Source of the DNA: Catenulispora sp. MAP5-51
Lineage (GTDB): Bacteria; Actinomycetota; Actinomycetes; Streptomycetales; Catenulisporaceae
Length of the DNA: 64,000 bases
Assembly: GCF_041261205.1 (NCBI RefSeq)
Contig: NZ_JBGCCH010000021.1
Location: 103,794-167,793, forward strand
Direction: 5' to 3'
Shown here: in pieces, positions 15,093 to 23,183 of the stretch
Numbering within the stretch: position 1 is the first letter of the stretch
Layout of the letters: every line of letters starts with the position of its first letter
Made by a program: the position numbers and the translations under genes
Notes under the pieces: model-generated
The model's database searches: none
What the model was told of the DNA's origin: nothing
The model's input: the letters and a program-made list of their open reading frames with translations, nothing else

Positions 15093-15920
15093 ATGGACCG
15101 CGTACTGTTGGCGGATTTTCTTCGGGCCCGCCGCGAGGCGCTGCAGCCGGAGGACGTCGGCCTGCCCCGTGGCGGCACCCGGCGTCGTGCAGGCGGACTG
15201 CGCCGGGAGGAGGTCGCGGTGCTGGCCGGCATGTCGGCCGACTACTACAGCCGGATCGAGCAGCAGCGCGGTCCGATGCCGTCGGAGCAGGTGCTCGCCG
15301 CCCTCGCGCAGGGATTGAAGCTCAGCCCGAGTGAGCGCGAGCACTTGTTCGCGCTCGGCGGGCATTCGGCGCCGCGGCGTGCCCTGCGTGACGAGCGGGT
15401 CAGTCCCGCTATGCAGCGCATCGTCGAGCGGCTGGCGGACACGCCTGCGATCGTGTTCTCGCAGTTCGGCGAGGCGTTGTTGCAGACTCGCGGGGCGGTT
15501 GCGTTGTTCGGCGACTACACCGGCTTCACTGGGATGTCCCGGTACTTGGTCTATCGCTGGTTCACGGATCCTGCGCAGCGTGCCATCTATCCGGCCGAGG
15601 ACCATGACCTTCGCGGCCGGGTCTTCACCGTGGATCTGCGGGCGGTGTACACGGCCGACCCCGCGGGCACGGCCGGCGAGATCGTCGAGGCGCTGCTGGC
15701 GGTCAGTCCCGAGTTCGCCGAGGTGTGGCGTCGGCACGAGGTGGACGTGACCCACCATCACGAGCTCAAGCACTACCTGCATCCGGAGCTGGGCGAACTG
15801 GAGATGTACAGCTGGCGGCTGGCTGATCCCGACGAGAGCCAGGACTTGCTGGTCTTCATGGCGGAGCCCGGTTCGCCGAGCGAGGAGAAGCTTCAGCGCC
15901 TGGGCGATCATCCTCGCTGA
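15093..15920 (+). CDS. XRE-family regulator with MmyB-like ligand-binding domain
   Basis: 275 aa. The N-terminal helix-turn-helix is at about residues 5-75 (LADFLRARREALQPEDVGLP, GLRREEVAVLAGMSADYYSR, then IEQQRGPMPSEQVLAALAQ). The C-terminal MmyB-like PAS-type domain covers about 105-265 (RIVERLADTPAIVFSQFGEA, RWFTDPAQRAIYPAEDHDLR, HHHELKHYLHPELGELEMYS). Members regulate neighbouring short-chain dehydrogenases or oxidoreductases in actinomycetes. The ATG at 15093 is 17 bases after the MarR stop, so the two regulators may be co-transcribed. The quinone oxidoreductase gene downstream is a likely target of one or both. Confidence 0.9.
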   Translation: MDRVLLADFLRARREALQPEDVGLPRGGTRRRAGGLRREEVAVLAGMSADYYSRIEQQRGPMPSEQVLAALAQGLKLSPSEREHLFALGGHSAPRRALRDERVSPAMQRIVERLADTPAIVFSQFGEALLQTRGAVALFGDYTGFTGMSRYLVYRWFTDPAQRAIYPAEDHDLRGRVFTVDLRAVYTADPAGTAGEIVEALLAVSPEFAEVWRRHEVDVTHHHELKHYLHPELGELEMYSWRLADPDESQDLLVFMAEPGSPSEEKLQRLGDHPR

Positions 15921-16069
15921 CAGGCCGGTTTGCTTCTCGCCTGAGTTACCGGGTTGTCCAGGGACAAGTTGTCCTTGGACAAGGTGGACCTTCATCCGGT
16001 TCCCGCTTCGCGCCACCTTTGATCCGTCGGTCAAGCGAGTCAGGCCGCCACTCGCCCCTCTAGCCAGCT

Positions 16070-16122
16070 TGCTTCAGATTCAAAGCATGCTAGGGTCGAG
16101 ATGTGCTTCGAAAACGAAGCAC
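16070..16122 (+). promoter_or_regulatory. two candidate MarR operators before the quinone oxidoreductase gene
   Basis: Site 1 (16070-16087) reads TGCTTCAGATTCAAAGCA; site 2 (16103-16122) is GTGCTTCG, AAAA, CGAAGCAC, a perfect 8-bp inverted repeat. Both share the half-site TGCTTYRR with the sequence in front of the MarR gene. ATTCAAAGCA followed by TAGGRTC occurs in both promoters, so the same protein probably binds both. Confidence 0.55.
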
Positions 16123-16150
16123 TTACCTGGAGCAGAGAAGAGAGTTCGCC

Positions 16151-17095
16151 ATGAAGGCAGTGCGTTTCCACGAGTACGGCGACCCGAGCGTCCTGCGCTA
16201 CGAGGACGTCGAGCAGCCCGTCCCCGGCTCTGGCCAGGTGCTGATCCGGGTCGCCGCGACGTCGTTCAACGGGGTCGACGGCAACATCCGCGCGGGGTTC
16301 ATGCAGGGGCCGATCCCGGTGACGCTCCCGCACACCCCGGGCATCGACGTGTCCGGAACGATCGCGGCGCTCGGCGAGGGCGTCGACGGATTCGAGGTCG
16401 GTCGCCAGGTCGTCGGGTTCCTGCCGATGGCGGAGGACGGCGCGGCTGCGGAATACGTCCTGGCCCCGGCCGACATCCTCGCCCCGGCGCCGACGAGCGT
16501 CGCCCTGGCCGATGCCGCGGCGCTGCCGACCGTCGGACTCACCGCATGGCAAGCGTTGTTCGACCACGCGAAGCTCATTGCGGGCCAGCGCGTTCTGATC
16601 AACGGCGCGGGCGGGGCGGTCGGCGGCTACGCCGTGCAGCTCGCCAAGAGCGCCGGCGCGCACGTGATCGCCACGGCGAGCCCGCGAAGCCGCGACCGGG
16701 TCAAGGCCGCCGGTGCGGACGAGGTCGTCGACCACACCACCACCGCGGTGGACGCGGCGACAGCTCCGGTCGACGTGGTGCTCAACCTCGCGCCGATCGA
16801 ACCGGCGCAGCTGGCGTCGCTGCTCGACCTGATCCAGCCGGGCGGTGTACTGGTGAACACCACTGTGTGGATGCCCGCGCCCAGCGACGAGCAGCGCGGC
16901 GTGCGCGGCATCGACCTGTACGTCCGCAGCGACGCGCAGCAGCTGGCGCACCTCGTGGAGCTGGCCGATCGCGGGGAGCTGCGGATCGAGGTTGCCCGGC
17001 GGATCCCGCTGGCCGAGCTGTCGGCCCTGCACGCCGACGCTGCCGCGGGCAACCTGCCCAGCGGCAAGGTCGTCGTCGTCGCGCCCAACGCCTGA
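16151..17095 (+). CDS. NADP-dependent quinone-oxidoreductase-type zinc-less alcohol dehydrogenase family protein
   Basis: 314 aa of the medium-chain dehydrogenase/reductase superfamily, without the zinc ligands. The N-terminal GroES-like domain runs to about residue 115 (MKAVRFHEYGDPSVLRYEDV, PHTPGIDVSGTIAALGEGVD). The Rossmann domain has VLINGAGGAVGGYAVQLAKS (near residues 143-162, motif G-x-G-G-x-V-G). Family members reduce quinones or alpha,beta-unsaturated carbonyls with NADPH. The ATG at 16151 follows a purine-rich site. It is downstream of operator-like palindromes shared with the MarR gene and upstream of a cupin gene, which together look like a small electrophile or oxidant response. 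Confidence 0.88.
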   Translation: MKAVRFHEYGDPSVLRYEDVEQPVPGSGQVLIRVAATSFNGVDGNIRAGFMQGPIPVTLPHTPGIDVSGTIAALGEGVDGFEVGRQVVGFLPMAEDGAAAEYVLAPADILAPAPTSVALADAAALPTVGLTAWQALFDHAKLIAGQRVLINGAGGAVGGYAVQLAKSAGAHVIATASPRSRDRVKAAGADEVVDHTTTAVDAATAPVDVVLNLAPIEPAQLASLLDLIQPGGVLVNTTVWMPAPSDEQRGVRGIDLYVRSDAQQLAHLVELADRGELRIEVARRIPLAELSALHADAAAGNLPSGKVVVVAPNA

Positions 17096-17130
17096 CTCCT
17101 GCCTTACCGACGCTTGAAGGAGAGACCACG

Positions 17131-17631
17131 ATGATCCCCGCTGACGACCCGTCCCGTTCGCTGACCGTGGCGAACCCCGACGACCCGAGCACGACGTACA
17201 TCTCGCTGGTGGGCAACACGTACGCCATGCTGATCACCGGCGAGCAGACCGCCGGCCGCTACTGCCTGATCGACATGCGGGTCCCCGACGGCGGCGGCCC
17301 GCCGCCGCACCGGCACGACTTCGAGGAGATGTTCACCATCCTGGAAGGCGAGATCGAGTTCACCTTCCGCGGCGAGAAGCACACCGTCCACGCCGGATCC
17401 ACGATCAACGTCCCGGCCAACGCACCCCACAACTTCCGCAACGTCTCCGGCGCCCCGGCCCGCATGCTCTGCATGTGCACCCCCGCCGGCCAGGACGAGT
17501 ACTTCATGCGCATCGGCGACGCCGTCGCCGGCAAGGACGCGCCACCACCGCAGCTGTCGCAGGACGAACTCGCAGCGCGCCGCCGCCTCGCAGCCGAGCT
17601 GGCCGAGACCTACCGCAGCGAATTCCTGTAG
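17131..17631 (+). CDS. cupin-domain protein
   Basis: 166 aa. The cupin barrel is at about residues 45-115. Motif 1 is PPPHRHDFEEMFTILEGEIE (H-x-H and E metal ligands), and motif 2 is INVPANAPHNFRNVSG (H ligand). A C-terminal helix LAARRRLAAELAETYRSEF follows. The metal and substrate are unknown; small cupins beside quinone reductases often act as dioxygenases or detoxification enzymes. The ATG at 17131 has GAAGGAGA at good spacing, 35 bases after the oxidoreductase stop, so the two genes are one operon. Confidence 0.85.
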   Translation: MIPADDPSRSLTVANPDDPSTTYISLVGNTYAMLITGEQTAGRYCLIDMRVPDGGGPPPHRHDFEEMFTILEGEIEFTFRGEKHTVHAGSTINVPANAPHNFRNVSGAPARMLCMCTPAGQDEYFMRIGDAVAGKDAPPPQLSQDELAARRRLAAELAETYRSEFL

Positions 17632-17642
17632 CCCGCTCTGTC

Positions 17643-17790
17643 AGACGAGTCCGATCTCGATGGCCAGTACGCCGAGGGCTTCCTTCTCCGGGCCGTAGAT
17701 CCGGCGGATGTTGGCGTAGGCGACGGTGCTCGTGGACAGCGGCAGGCGGCACTGATAGACCAGGTTGATGCGTCCCCGGAAGTCTTTCGT
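17643..17790 (-). pseudogene. short coding remnant, possibly the N-terminus of an IS5-type transposase
   Basis: The minus strand reads DFRGRINLVYQCRLPLSTST, then VAYANIRRIYGPEKEALG, VLAIEIGLV and a stop. The stretch YQCRLPLSTSTVxY resembles the beginning of transposases of the IS5 group in actinomycetes, but only about 50 codons remain and the end is not from that family. No start or inverted repeats are visible. The rest of the gap 17632-17977 shows no convincing gene. Confidence 0.3.
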
Positions 17791-17977
17791 TGTTCTTCAC
17801 GCCAACTCGATGAGTGCCGCGGACGCCCCTTACTCGCGGCCTTGAGCGCGGCCTCACTTCAGGGTGACATCAGTGTCCGCATAATCCAGTCCCCGCCGCC
17901 CTCGCCGCCCCGGGCGGCGGTCAGCACCGTCGGCAGGGCGGCCAGGTCGGCGAATAGGAGTCTTGATATCAGGAACC

Positions 17978-18469
17978 TCACATAGAGTCGTACCCGGCCG
18001 GCGGTGCCTGCCTCTGCGTTCCGACCTCGCCGCGCCAGGCGCCGGTCTCGGATTCGCGGCTCTCGATGAAGTCCTTGAAGCGTTCGGCGTCCGCCTTCAC
18101 CTGCCGCGTGTCCAGCCCGATGGCGGCGCCGGCCTTCTCGGCCAGGCCGTCGGGGTCCCAGCCCAGCTGGATCGTGACGCGGGTGTGGGTCTCGTCCATG
18201 CGCTCGAAGCTGACGTTGCCCGCCTGTTGGACGTCGCCGCCCACGCTCTTCCAGCTGATTCGCTCGTCGGGTCGCTGCTCGGTGATCTCGGTCTCGAACT
18301 CCCGCTGCACGCCCCCGACGCTGACGACCCATTGGTTGTGCCGGTTGTCCAGCTGGACCACCTGCTTGACCCCGGCCATGAACAGGGGGAAGGACTCGAA
18401 CTGGGTCCACTGGTTGTAGGCCCTGTCGATCGGGACGGCGACTTCGACGGAGGCTTCGACGGTGCTCAC
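17978..18469 (-). CDS. SRPBCC-family (polyketide cyclase/dehydrase-like) protein
   Basis: 163 aa from a GTG at 18469, with AAGGAG eight bases upstream; a GTG nine bases earlier overlaps that site and is less likely. The START-like fold is evident from VEASVEVAVPIDRAYNQWTQ, FESFPLFMAGVKQVVQLDN, ISWKSVGGDVQQAGNVSFER and TRVTIQLGWDPDGLAEKAG. Members of this subgroup (COG5637-like) accompany stress or membrane-lipid genes in actinomycetes; ligands are unknown. The C-terminus is a Gln/Pro-rich tail. It faces a pseudogene region and has no intact operon partner. Confidence 0.82.
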   Translation of the reverse strand: MSTVEASVEVAVPIDRAYNQWTQFESFPLFMAGVKQVVQLDNRHNQWVVSVGGVQREFETEITEQRPDERISWKSVGGDVQQAGNVSFERMDETHTRVTIQLGWDPDGLAEKAGAAIGLDTRQVKADAERFKDFIESRESETGAWRGEVGTQRQAPPAGYDSM

Positions 18470-18663
18470 AGATCTCACTCCTTGCTATGTCGGCCTCGGC
18501 GGCTGATCGTACGGACCGCCGCGGCATTGAAGCCTCCGCGTGCCCGAGGCCGGCAGCCTCAAACGGAGCAGGTCCTTTGCCCGTCGCTGTTTGACAGCCC
18601 GCGTGCTTGGCCTGCGACTTCAGGGGTTCAAGTCGGGCGAACGGGGCATGGCAGGACACCGGC

Positions 18664-19371
18664 GTGCCTGACGTTTTCGAACTGGCCCAGCAACTGCGCG
18701 TGGATGCGATCCGCTGCTCCACCGCCGCTGGCTCCGCCCCACTTCGGGCATGTCCGCCGCCGATCTCATAGCCGTGCTGATGGCCAGGCCCCTGACGTAC
18801 GACTGGGACTTGACGGACCATCCCGGCAGCGACCATCTGGGCATCAGCTACCTGCGGCTGACCCGAGGCGCCTACCCGGTCATCTACGCCCCGGGACGAG
18901 GAGTTCCCGGTCGGCGGGTCCAAAATCCTGCGCGGCGGCGGCCCCGACGATGATGCCACCATCTTCGCCGCCGGGGTCACCGTCCACGAGGCGCTCAAAG
19001 CCCATGAAGAGCTCGATCGGCTGGGCGTCCAGGCTCGCGTCGTCGACCTGTACTCGATCAAGCCCTTGGACCGCGACACCGTCCTCCGGGCGGCGCGGAC
19101 CAAGGCAGTCGTCATCGCCGAGGACCACCACCCCGAGGGCGGCCTCGGCGAAGCCGTGACGGCGACTCTCGCAGAGCACTGCGACCACGCCCCCATCGCG
19201 CATCTGGCGGTACGCCACATGCCCGATTCCCGCAGTTCCGCGGAACAGCTCGATGCGGCGGGGATTTCCGCACGGCACATCGTCGGTGCCGTCCAGGCGC
19301 TTCTGTCCGATGCGAAGCCGGCCGAGTCCAGCGCATTCACCGCCGGATCAGGAAAATCACAAGCAGGATGA
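18664..19371 (+). pseudogene. transketolase remnant (internal deletion plus frameshifts)
   Basis: The GTG at 18664 opens VPDVFELAQQLRVDAIRCST then AAGS, which matches the transketolase N-terminus. A frameshift near 18740 moves to SAADLIAVLMARPLTYDWDL continuing TDHPGSDHL. This jumps directly to GISYLRLTRGAYPVIYAPG, a segment normally several hundred residues later, so most of the catalytic core is deleted. A second frameshift near 18895 leads into EEFPVGGSKIL and DDDATIFAAGVTVHEALKA, then VVDLYSIKPLDRDTVLRAA and the C-terminal domain AVVIAEDHHPEGGLGEA. Thiamine-diphosphate binding residues are gone, so it cannot be active. Confidence 0.85.
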
Positions 19372-19408
19372 TGAGAATCAGGACGACAGTTCCAGCTCCG
19401 ATATACAT
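19337..19408 (-). CDS. 23-residue single-span membrane peptide
   Basis: MYIGAGTVVLILIILLVIFL then IRR and a stop: one hydrophobic helix with a basic C-terminal anchor. AAGGAAG lies 8 bases before the ATG. Similar very short MYIG-type hydrophobic peptides recur in actinomycetes, but their role is unknown. It runs opposite to the last codons of the transketolase remnant. Despite its size, the ribosome site and the clean hydrophobic profile support expression. Confidence 0.6.
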   Translation of the reverse strand: MYIGAGTVVLILIILLVIFLIRR

Positions 19409-19607
19409 GGCTGCTTCTTCCTTACGGTCTCGCGCCGGACCCTCCGGCTGGCGTCCCAGATGGCCCGGCGGCGAAAGTTCAAACAAACTTTCCATGTGCT
19501 TTCCCGGAGATTGCCGGGAGTCGGTGCGACATCGGATCCGTTTTCAGCCGTTCTCGGCGTCGTAGATTCCACGACTGGGGAAACGGTGCGCGGCCAGCGC
19601 TTCGCGG

Positions 19608-19925
19608 CTCCATGCCCAGCCCCGTGGCGACCCGCGCCGCCAGGTCGGAGCCGACGTGCGCGAGGTTGCCGACCATGCGCTCGCGCACCTCGGGCGTCTC
19701 GACCTTGCCGAGCTCGAAGCAGAACGCCTCGACGATGTGCCGCCTCTCCCGGTCGGGCATGCTGTTCCAGAACAGGGTGGCCTGGCTGGAGTGGTCGGAG
19801 AGGCTGGGGCTGCGCCGGCGGACGGTGTCGCCGTCCACGCGCTGCTGGTAGTGCTGGAACACCCCGACCTGCCGGTGGTTTGCCCCGGCCTGGTGCGGCT
19901 GGTTCGGGTGTCCAGGTAGGAAAAG
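19608..19925 (-). pseudogene. C-terminal remnant of a monofunctional catalase
   Basis: On the minus strand QHYQQRVDGDTVRRRSPSLS, DHSSQATLFWNSMPDRERRH, IVEAFCFELGKVETPEVRER and MVGNLAHVGSDLAARVATGL match the C-terminal helical segment of clade-type catalases. There the enzyme reads like SQATLFWNSM, FELGKV and LAARVAxGL. The heme pocket and all catalytic residues are missing, and the preceding codons fade into sequence I cannot assign. The stretch after about 19608 also degenerates. It shares this pseudogene-rich stretch with the transketolase remnant. Confidence 0.6.
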
Positions 19926-20258
19926 TTGCGCTGAGGTCAGCTTGATCCGCGACCCAACCTGTCGGAGAAATAGCCAAGCCGCGCACCGGCGGTAATCCGT
20001 CCTTTCGCACCGCGCTTCATGCCCCCGCGCCTGGAAGCGGCAGTACACCTGCGCCTCGGTCGACCAGACGATCTTCGAGTGCTTCGGACGTCGACGTTCA
20101 GCCCTCGACGAAACCACCCAGACGGCCCATACTAAATCATTCTTAAACTACGCAAAACGCGCAATAATCTTCCCAGATCATGTCCCGAGGATCCGCGTGA
20201 CTCGGGACAACCTCGTCGTCCATCCAGGGCGACCCTGACACCGCAGAGGGCACCCTCG
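19926..20258. other. no convincing gene (333 bp)
   Basis: The minus strand keeps an open frame here but no family is recognisable, apart from a vague transposase-like KIVWSTEAQVYCRF. Near 20130-20170 there is an AT-richer stretch (TAAATCATTCTTAAACTACG) that may hold the promoter of the secreted protein gene at 20259. Confidence 0.4.
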
Positions 20259-20504
20259 ATGAAGGCACGGAAGCAGAAGCTTAAAATCGGCGCCTGCGCC
20301 ATGGCGGCGGCCGGTGCGCTGATGGTCGCGGCGCCGGCCGCGCACGCAGACGATTGGCATCGCGTCAGCACCTCCGATACTTGGGTGGGTTGTCAGTCGT
20401 ATTTCGTCATCTACTACGGCGGCTGGCCTGTGGATCGGGTCAAGTGCGAACTCGACGGCTCGTGGACCCCGTGGCAGACCTACGGCGGCTACGTCTACTA
20501 CTGA
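20259..20504 (+). CDS. small secreted protein
   Basis: 81 aa. A clear Sec signal peptide (basic MKARKQKLK, hydrophobic core, cleavage after A-H-A at residue 30) is followed by a 51-residue mature domain. That domain has two cysteines (GCQSYF and VKCELD), many aromatic residues and a WTPWQTYGGYVYY end. One disulfide is likely. It is unrecognised, but the size and composition suit a small extracellular beta-rich protein. The ATG at 20259 follows GCAGAGGG. A hairpin terminator lies 8 bases after the stop, so it is a single-gene transcript. Confidence 0.75.
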   Translation: MKARKQKLKIGACAMAAAGALMVAAPAAHADDWHRVSTSDTWVGCQSYFVIYYGGWPVDRVKCELDGSWTPWQTYGGYVYY

Positions 20505-20511
20505 TCCGCGT

Positions 20512-20536
20512 GGGGCGGCCCATCCACGGCCGCCCC
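20512..20536 (+). terminator. 9-bp hairpin after the secreted-protein gene
   Basis: GGGGCGGCC and GGCCGCCCC are exact complements separated by 7 bases, 8 bases after the stop codon of the secreted-protein gene. Confidence 0.7.
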
Positions 20537-20841
20537 GGCTTATGCCGCGCGACCCCGAGGGGCGCGCCGTACGCAATTCCGGCCGGCGACCAGGAGGCTC
20601 GCGATTTCGTCCTAGCCCGCTCACGGCAAGAACTGCCCGAAGTCGCAACCTCAGCTCGGCAGTCAACCGAGCGGCGCCGAACCCGAGCCCTGAGAGCCCT
20701 CGATCCACCGAACGTGGCTCGGCTCCGGCTGAAGGGACTTTAGCGATCCCTTGACCCAAACTCTTAGATGACTAAGGGATTCACCCAAACGCCGAGGTCG
20801 GGGTACCCGGGTGCGGCGCGCGCCGTCTCTAATCTGGCGCC
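20537..20841. other. intergenic stretch with a possible promoter or operator, no gene seen (305 bp)
   Basis: Open frames here have no family resemblance. Close to the RCC1-type gene is TTGACC (about 20751), and just after it the inverted repeat CTTAG-ATGA-CTAAG (20763-20776). Together these could be a regulated promoter for that gene. Confidence 0.35.
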
Positions 20842-22137
20842 ATGAAACGTGGACTTCGGAAGGTCGCCGGCTGGTCGCGATGTGTGTCGCATCCGGCGCT
20901 GCTGGGGTTGTGCTCGCTGGCCATGCTGGCTGCGTCGGCCGTGCCGGCCGCTGCTGATGCGGCGAGCTCGCCCTCCTCAACCGTCAAGTACTGGGGCTCG
21001 TTCGACGACACGTCGGGGATCAGTCCCGCGCAGACCACGCCGTTCCCGGTGTACCTGCCTGGGCCGGTCAAGCAGATCGGGACGTCGAACTCGGCCGCGT
21101 ACGCGCTGTTGACCGACGGCAGCGTGTACGCATGGGGCTTGGGGAGCAGCGGGCAGCTCGGTAACGGCGGGACTTCGGACTCGGTGGACACCGCGGTGAA
21201 GGTCGACTTCCCGCCCGGGGTGAAGATCGCCTCGATCCCGGACGACGTCGATCCGTATGACGAGGGCCTGGCCATCGACACCGACGGCAACGTCTGGGGC
21301 TGGGGCACCAACTCCTTCGGCGACGCGTTCTGTCTCGGGACTCAGGCCCCGCAGCTCGTGCCGGTCAAGCTCCAGTTCACCGACGTCACCGACGTGGCCG
21401 GCGCGGCCGGGCACGCGATCTACCTGACCCACGGGCACGCGGTCGGGTGCGGTGCCAACCTCTTCGGCGAGCTTGGTGACGGGACCAATACGGCGAGCTC
21501 CACCCCGGTGGCGGTCCAGCTGCCCGCCGGCGCGAAGGTCACCCGGCTGGTCGCGGCCTGGACCAACTCCGGCGCGCTGCTGGCCGACGGCACCTACTAC
21601 AACTGGGGCTACAACGTCGAGGGCGAGCTCGGCCAGGGCACGGCCGGCGGGTCCTCCAACGTCCCGCTCAAGGTCACGCTGCCCGGCCGCGTTCGCGAGG
21701 TGTTCCAGGGCGGATCACTGCCGGGCAACGGCCAGACCGTTGCCCTGCTCGACCGCGGCGACCTCTACGCCTGGGGCGATGGAAGCCACTACCAGCTCGG
21801 CACCGGAACCACGGACAACCAGCCCTCGCCCGTGCGCGTCCCACTGCCTGACGGCCTGCGATTCACGAAGATCGCCGCAAGTGGTGCGACGTCATACGGC
21901 ATCACCAGGGGAGGGGACGTCTACGCCTGGGGCGACAACTCGCTCGGGCAGGTGGGGAACGGCACTCAGATCGCCGCGCCCGCACCGGTGTACGTCGTCG
22001 GCGGCGCCCGCGACATTTCCGGGACCAACTTCGACGTGGCCATCAGCCTGCGCCCGGGGTACGCGCGCAACGTGGAACACCCACACCGGACCGCTGTGCC
22101 CCGCGGGGCGGTGATCAGCGACGACAGGCTCCAGTAG
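20842..22137 (+). CDS. secreted RCC1-repeat protein
   Basis: 431 aa. A signal peptide covers about residues 1-39 (hydrophobic LGLCSLAMLAASAVPAAA). The mature protein carries RCC1-type blades with the recurring V-Y-A-W-G-x-x-x-x-G-Q-L-G-N-G pattern: AYALLTDGSVYAWGLGSSGQ near 91, DTDGNVWGWGTNSFGD near 147, LADGTYYNWGYNVEGELGQG near 249, LLDRGDLYAWGDGSHYQLGT near 302, and ITRGGDVYAWGDNSLGQVGN near 352. This makes a beta-propeller used for protein contacts outside the cell. The ligand is unknown. No cell-wall sorting signal is seen. A strong hairpin follows the stop. Confidence 0.88.
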   Translation: MKRGLRKVAGWSRCVSHPALLGLCSLAMLAASAVPAAADAASSPSSTVKYWGSFDDTSGISPAQTTPFPVYLPGPVKQIGTSNSAAYALLTDGSVYAWGLGSSGQLGNGGTSDSVDTAVKVDFPPGVKIASIPDDVDPYDEGLAIDTDGNVWGWGTNSFGDAFCLGTQAPQLVPVKLQFTDVTDVAGAAGHAIYLTHGHAVGCGANLFGELGDGTNTASSTPVAVQLPAGAKVTRLVAAWTNSGALLADGTYYNWGYNVEGELGQGTAGGSSNVPLKVTLPGRVREVFQGGSLPGNGQTVALLDRGDLYAWGDGSHYQLGTGTTDNQPSPVRVPLPDGLRFTKIAASGATSYGITRGGDVYAWGDNSLGQVGNGTQIAAPAPVYVVGGARDISGTNFDVAISLRPGYARNVEHPHRTAVPRGAVISDDRLQ

Positions 22138-22179
22138 CCAGTCACCGACCGACAATCCGTGGATATCCTTCGACATAGC

Positions 22180-22212
22180 AGAGGGCTGCGGTGATCCTCG
22201 CGGCAGCCCTCT
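22180..22212 (+). terminator. 10-bp hairpin after the RCC1 gene
   Basis: AGAGGGCTGC and GCAGCCCTCT pair exactly across 13 bases, 43 bases after the stop, and before the convergent TetR gene. It may also terminate that gene from the other side. Confidence 0.72.
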
Positions 22213-22304
22213 CACATTCCTGCCCGACCGACATCACAGGAGTGCAGATCACACCCTGATTCGAAATTCCGAGCTCCACCCGCTCCCGCTGCTGGGTAGG
22301 CCGG

Positions 22305-22958
22305 TCAATTTCGTGTATCGCTGACCGGCGCGATCAGCGTGACCCGGACCAGGGCGGTTGCCGTACGGACGATGCTGGCGACGGCGTCCTCCGGGGCCAA
22401 GCCGTTGAGATCCATCAATGAGAACAGCGCCTCGGCGCCCATCACGACCGACAGGTCTCGCTTCAACTGAGCCAGCGTCTGCTCATCGAGGCTCGCAGAA
22501 TCCGCGAGCGGTTGAAGCGCCTCGTCGATGAGGCCGAATCGCAGCCCTGGCCGAGGCGGCGTGGCGGCGGGGCGGACGATGGTCGCGGCGATCATCGCGC
22601 GGACCGCGCCCTGCCGCGCCAGCACCAGCCGCGCCAGGTGCTCGGCGCCGACGGCGATGCGCTGCACGGCGTCGGTGGAGTCCGCGACCGCGGCCAGGGC
22701 CTCGCCCGGTTCCGGCAGCGTGTCCGCCATCGCTTCGGACAGCAGGCTGGCCAGGTCCGGGAAGTAGCGGTAGGCGGTGGCCTCGGAGACCAGCGCGGCC
22801 TTGGCGACCTCGGGCATCGTCACCTCGCCGCCGGTGAGCATCAGCTCGCCGGCGGCGGCGACGATGGCCGCGTGCGTGCGCAGTTTCTGGTTCACGCGTC
22901 CGGTGGCTTGCGGGGACGGTGCGGCTTGCACGGCTTGCGCTGCCTGCGGGGTGGTCAT
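22305..22958 (-). CDS. TetR-family transcriptional regulator
   Basis: 217 aa. The N-terminal helix-turn-helix is at about residues 22-68 (NQKLRTHAAIVAAAGELMLT, VTMPEVAKAALVSEATAYRY, FPDLASLLSEAM). The rest is a helical ligand-binding domain with no obvious relatives. The ATG at 22958 follows AAAGGATC at 5-bp spacing; earlier in-frame starts would pass through the operator region. It is divergent from an alpha/beta hydrolase gene, and the gap holds four copies of a TGAGAGTC-type motif, so it probably represses both genes. The inducer may be the hydrolase substrate or product. Confidence 0.9.
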   Translation of the reverse strand: MTTPQAAQAVQAAPSPQATGRVNQKLRTHAAIVAAAGELMLTGGEVTMPEVAKAALVSEATAYRYFPDLASLLSEAMADTLPEPGEALAAVADSTDAVQRIAVGAEHLARLVLARQGAVRAMIAATIVRPAATPPRPGLRFGLIDEALQPLADSASLDEQTLAQLKRDLSVVMGAEALFSLMDLNGLAPEDAVASIVRTATALVRVTLIAPVSDTRN

Positions 22959-23000
22959 CGGGATCCTTTCGCGCCGAGATCTGTAGCCTCTGTGGATCGG

Positions 23001-23154
23001 TGAGTTGACTCCCATCATAAGAGCTTACTTGCATGACGGCCATGGGCGACCCCATCTCGTGAGAGTCAACCCTCACGAACGAGGCTCTTCGTGAGAGTCC
23101 ACTTGCACAAAATGTGAGGGCGCTCTATATTCATGGGAGTCAGCTCTCACGAAG
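23001..23154. promoter_or_regulatory. cluster of four TetR-type operator candidates
   Basis: Four related sites lie between the divergent TetR and hydrolase genes: TGAGTTGACTCCCA (23001-23014), a near-palindrome TCGTGAG...CTCACGA (23057-23078), TGAGAGTCCACTTGCA (23092-23107) and the reverse-oriented ATGGGAGTCAGCTCTCACGA (23133-23152). The shared core is TGAGAGTCnACTCYCA. This spacing fits cooperative repression of both promoters. Confidence 0.6.
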
Positions 23155-23183
23155 ACGCAACGGAACCCAAGGGGAACGCACAC

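Noticed and set aside
18580..18660. GGGGTTCAAGTCGGG near 18.62 kb resembling a tRNA T-arm
   Set aside because: No acceptor, D-arm or anticodon stem can be folded around it.
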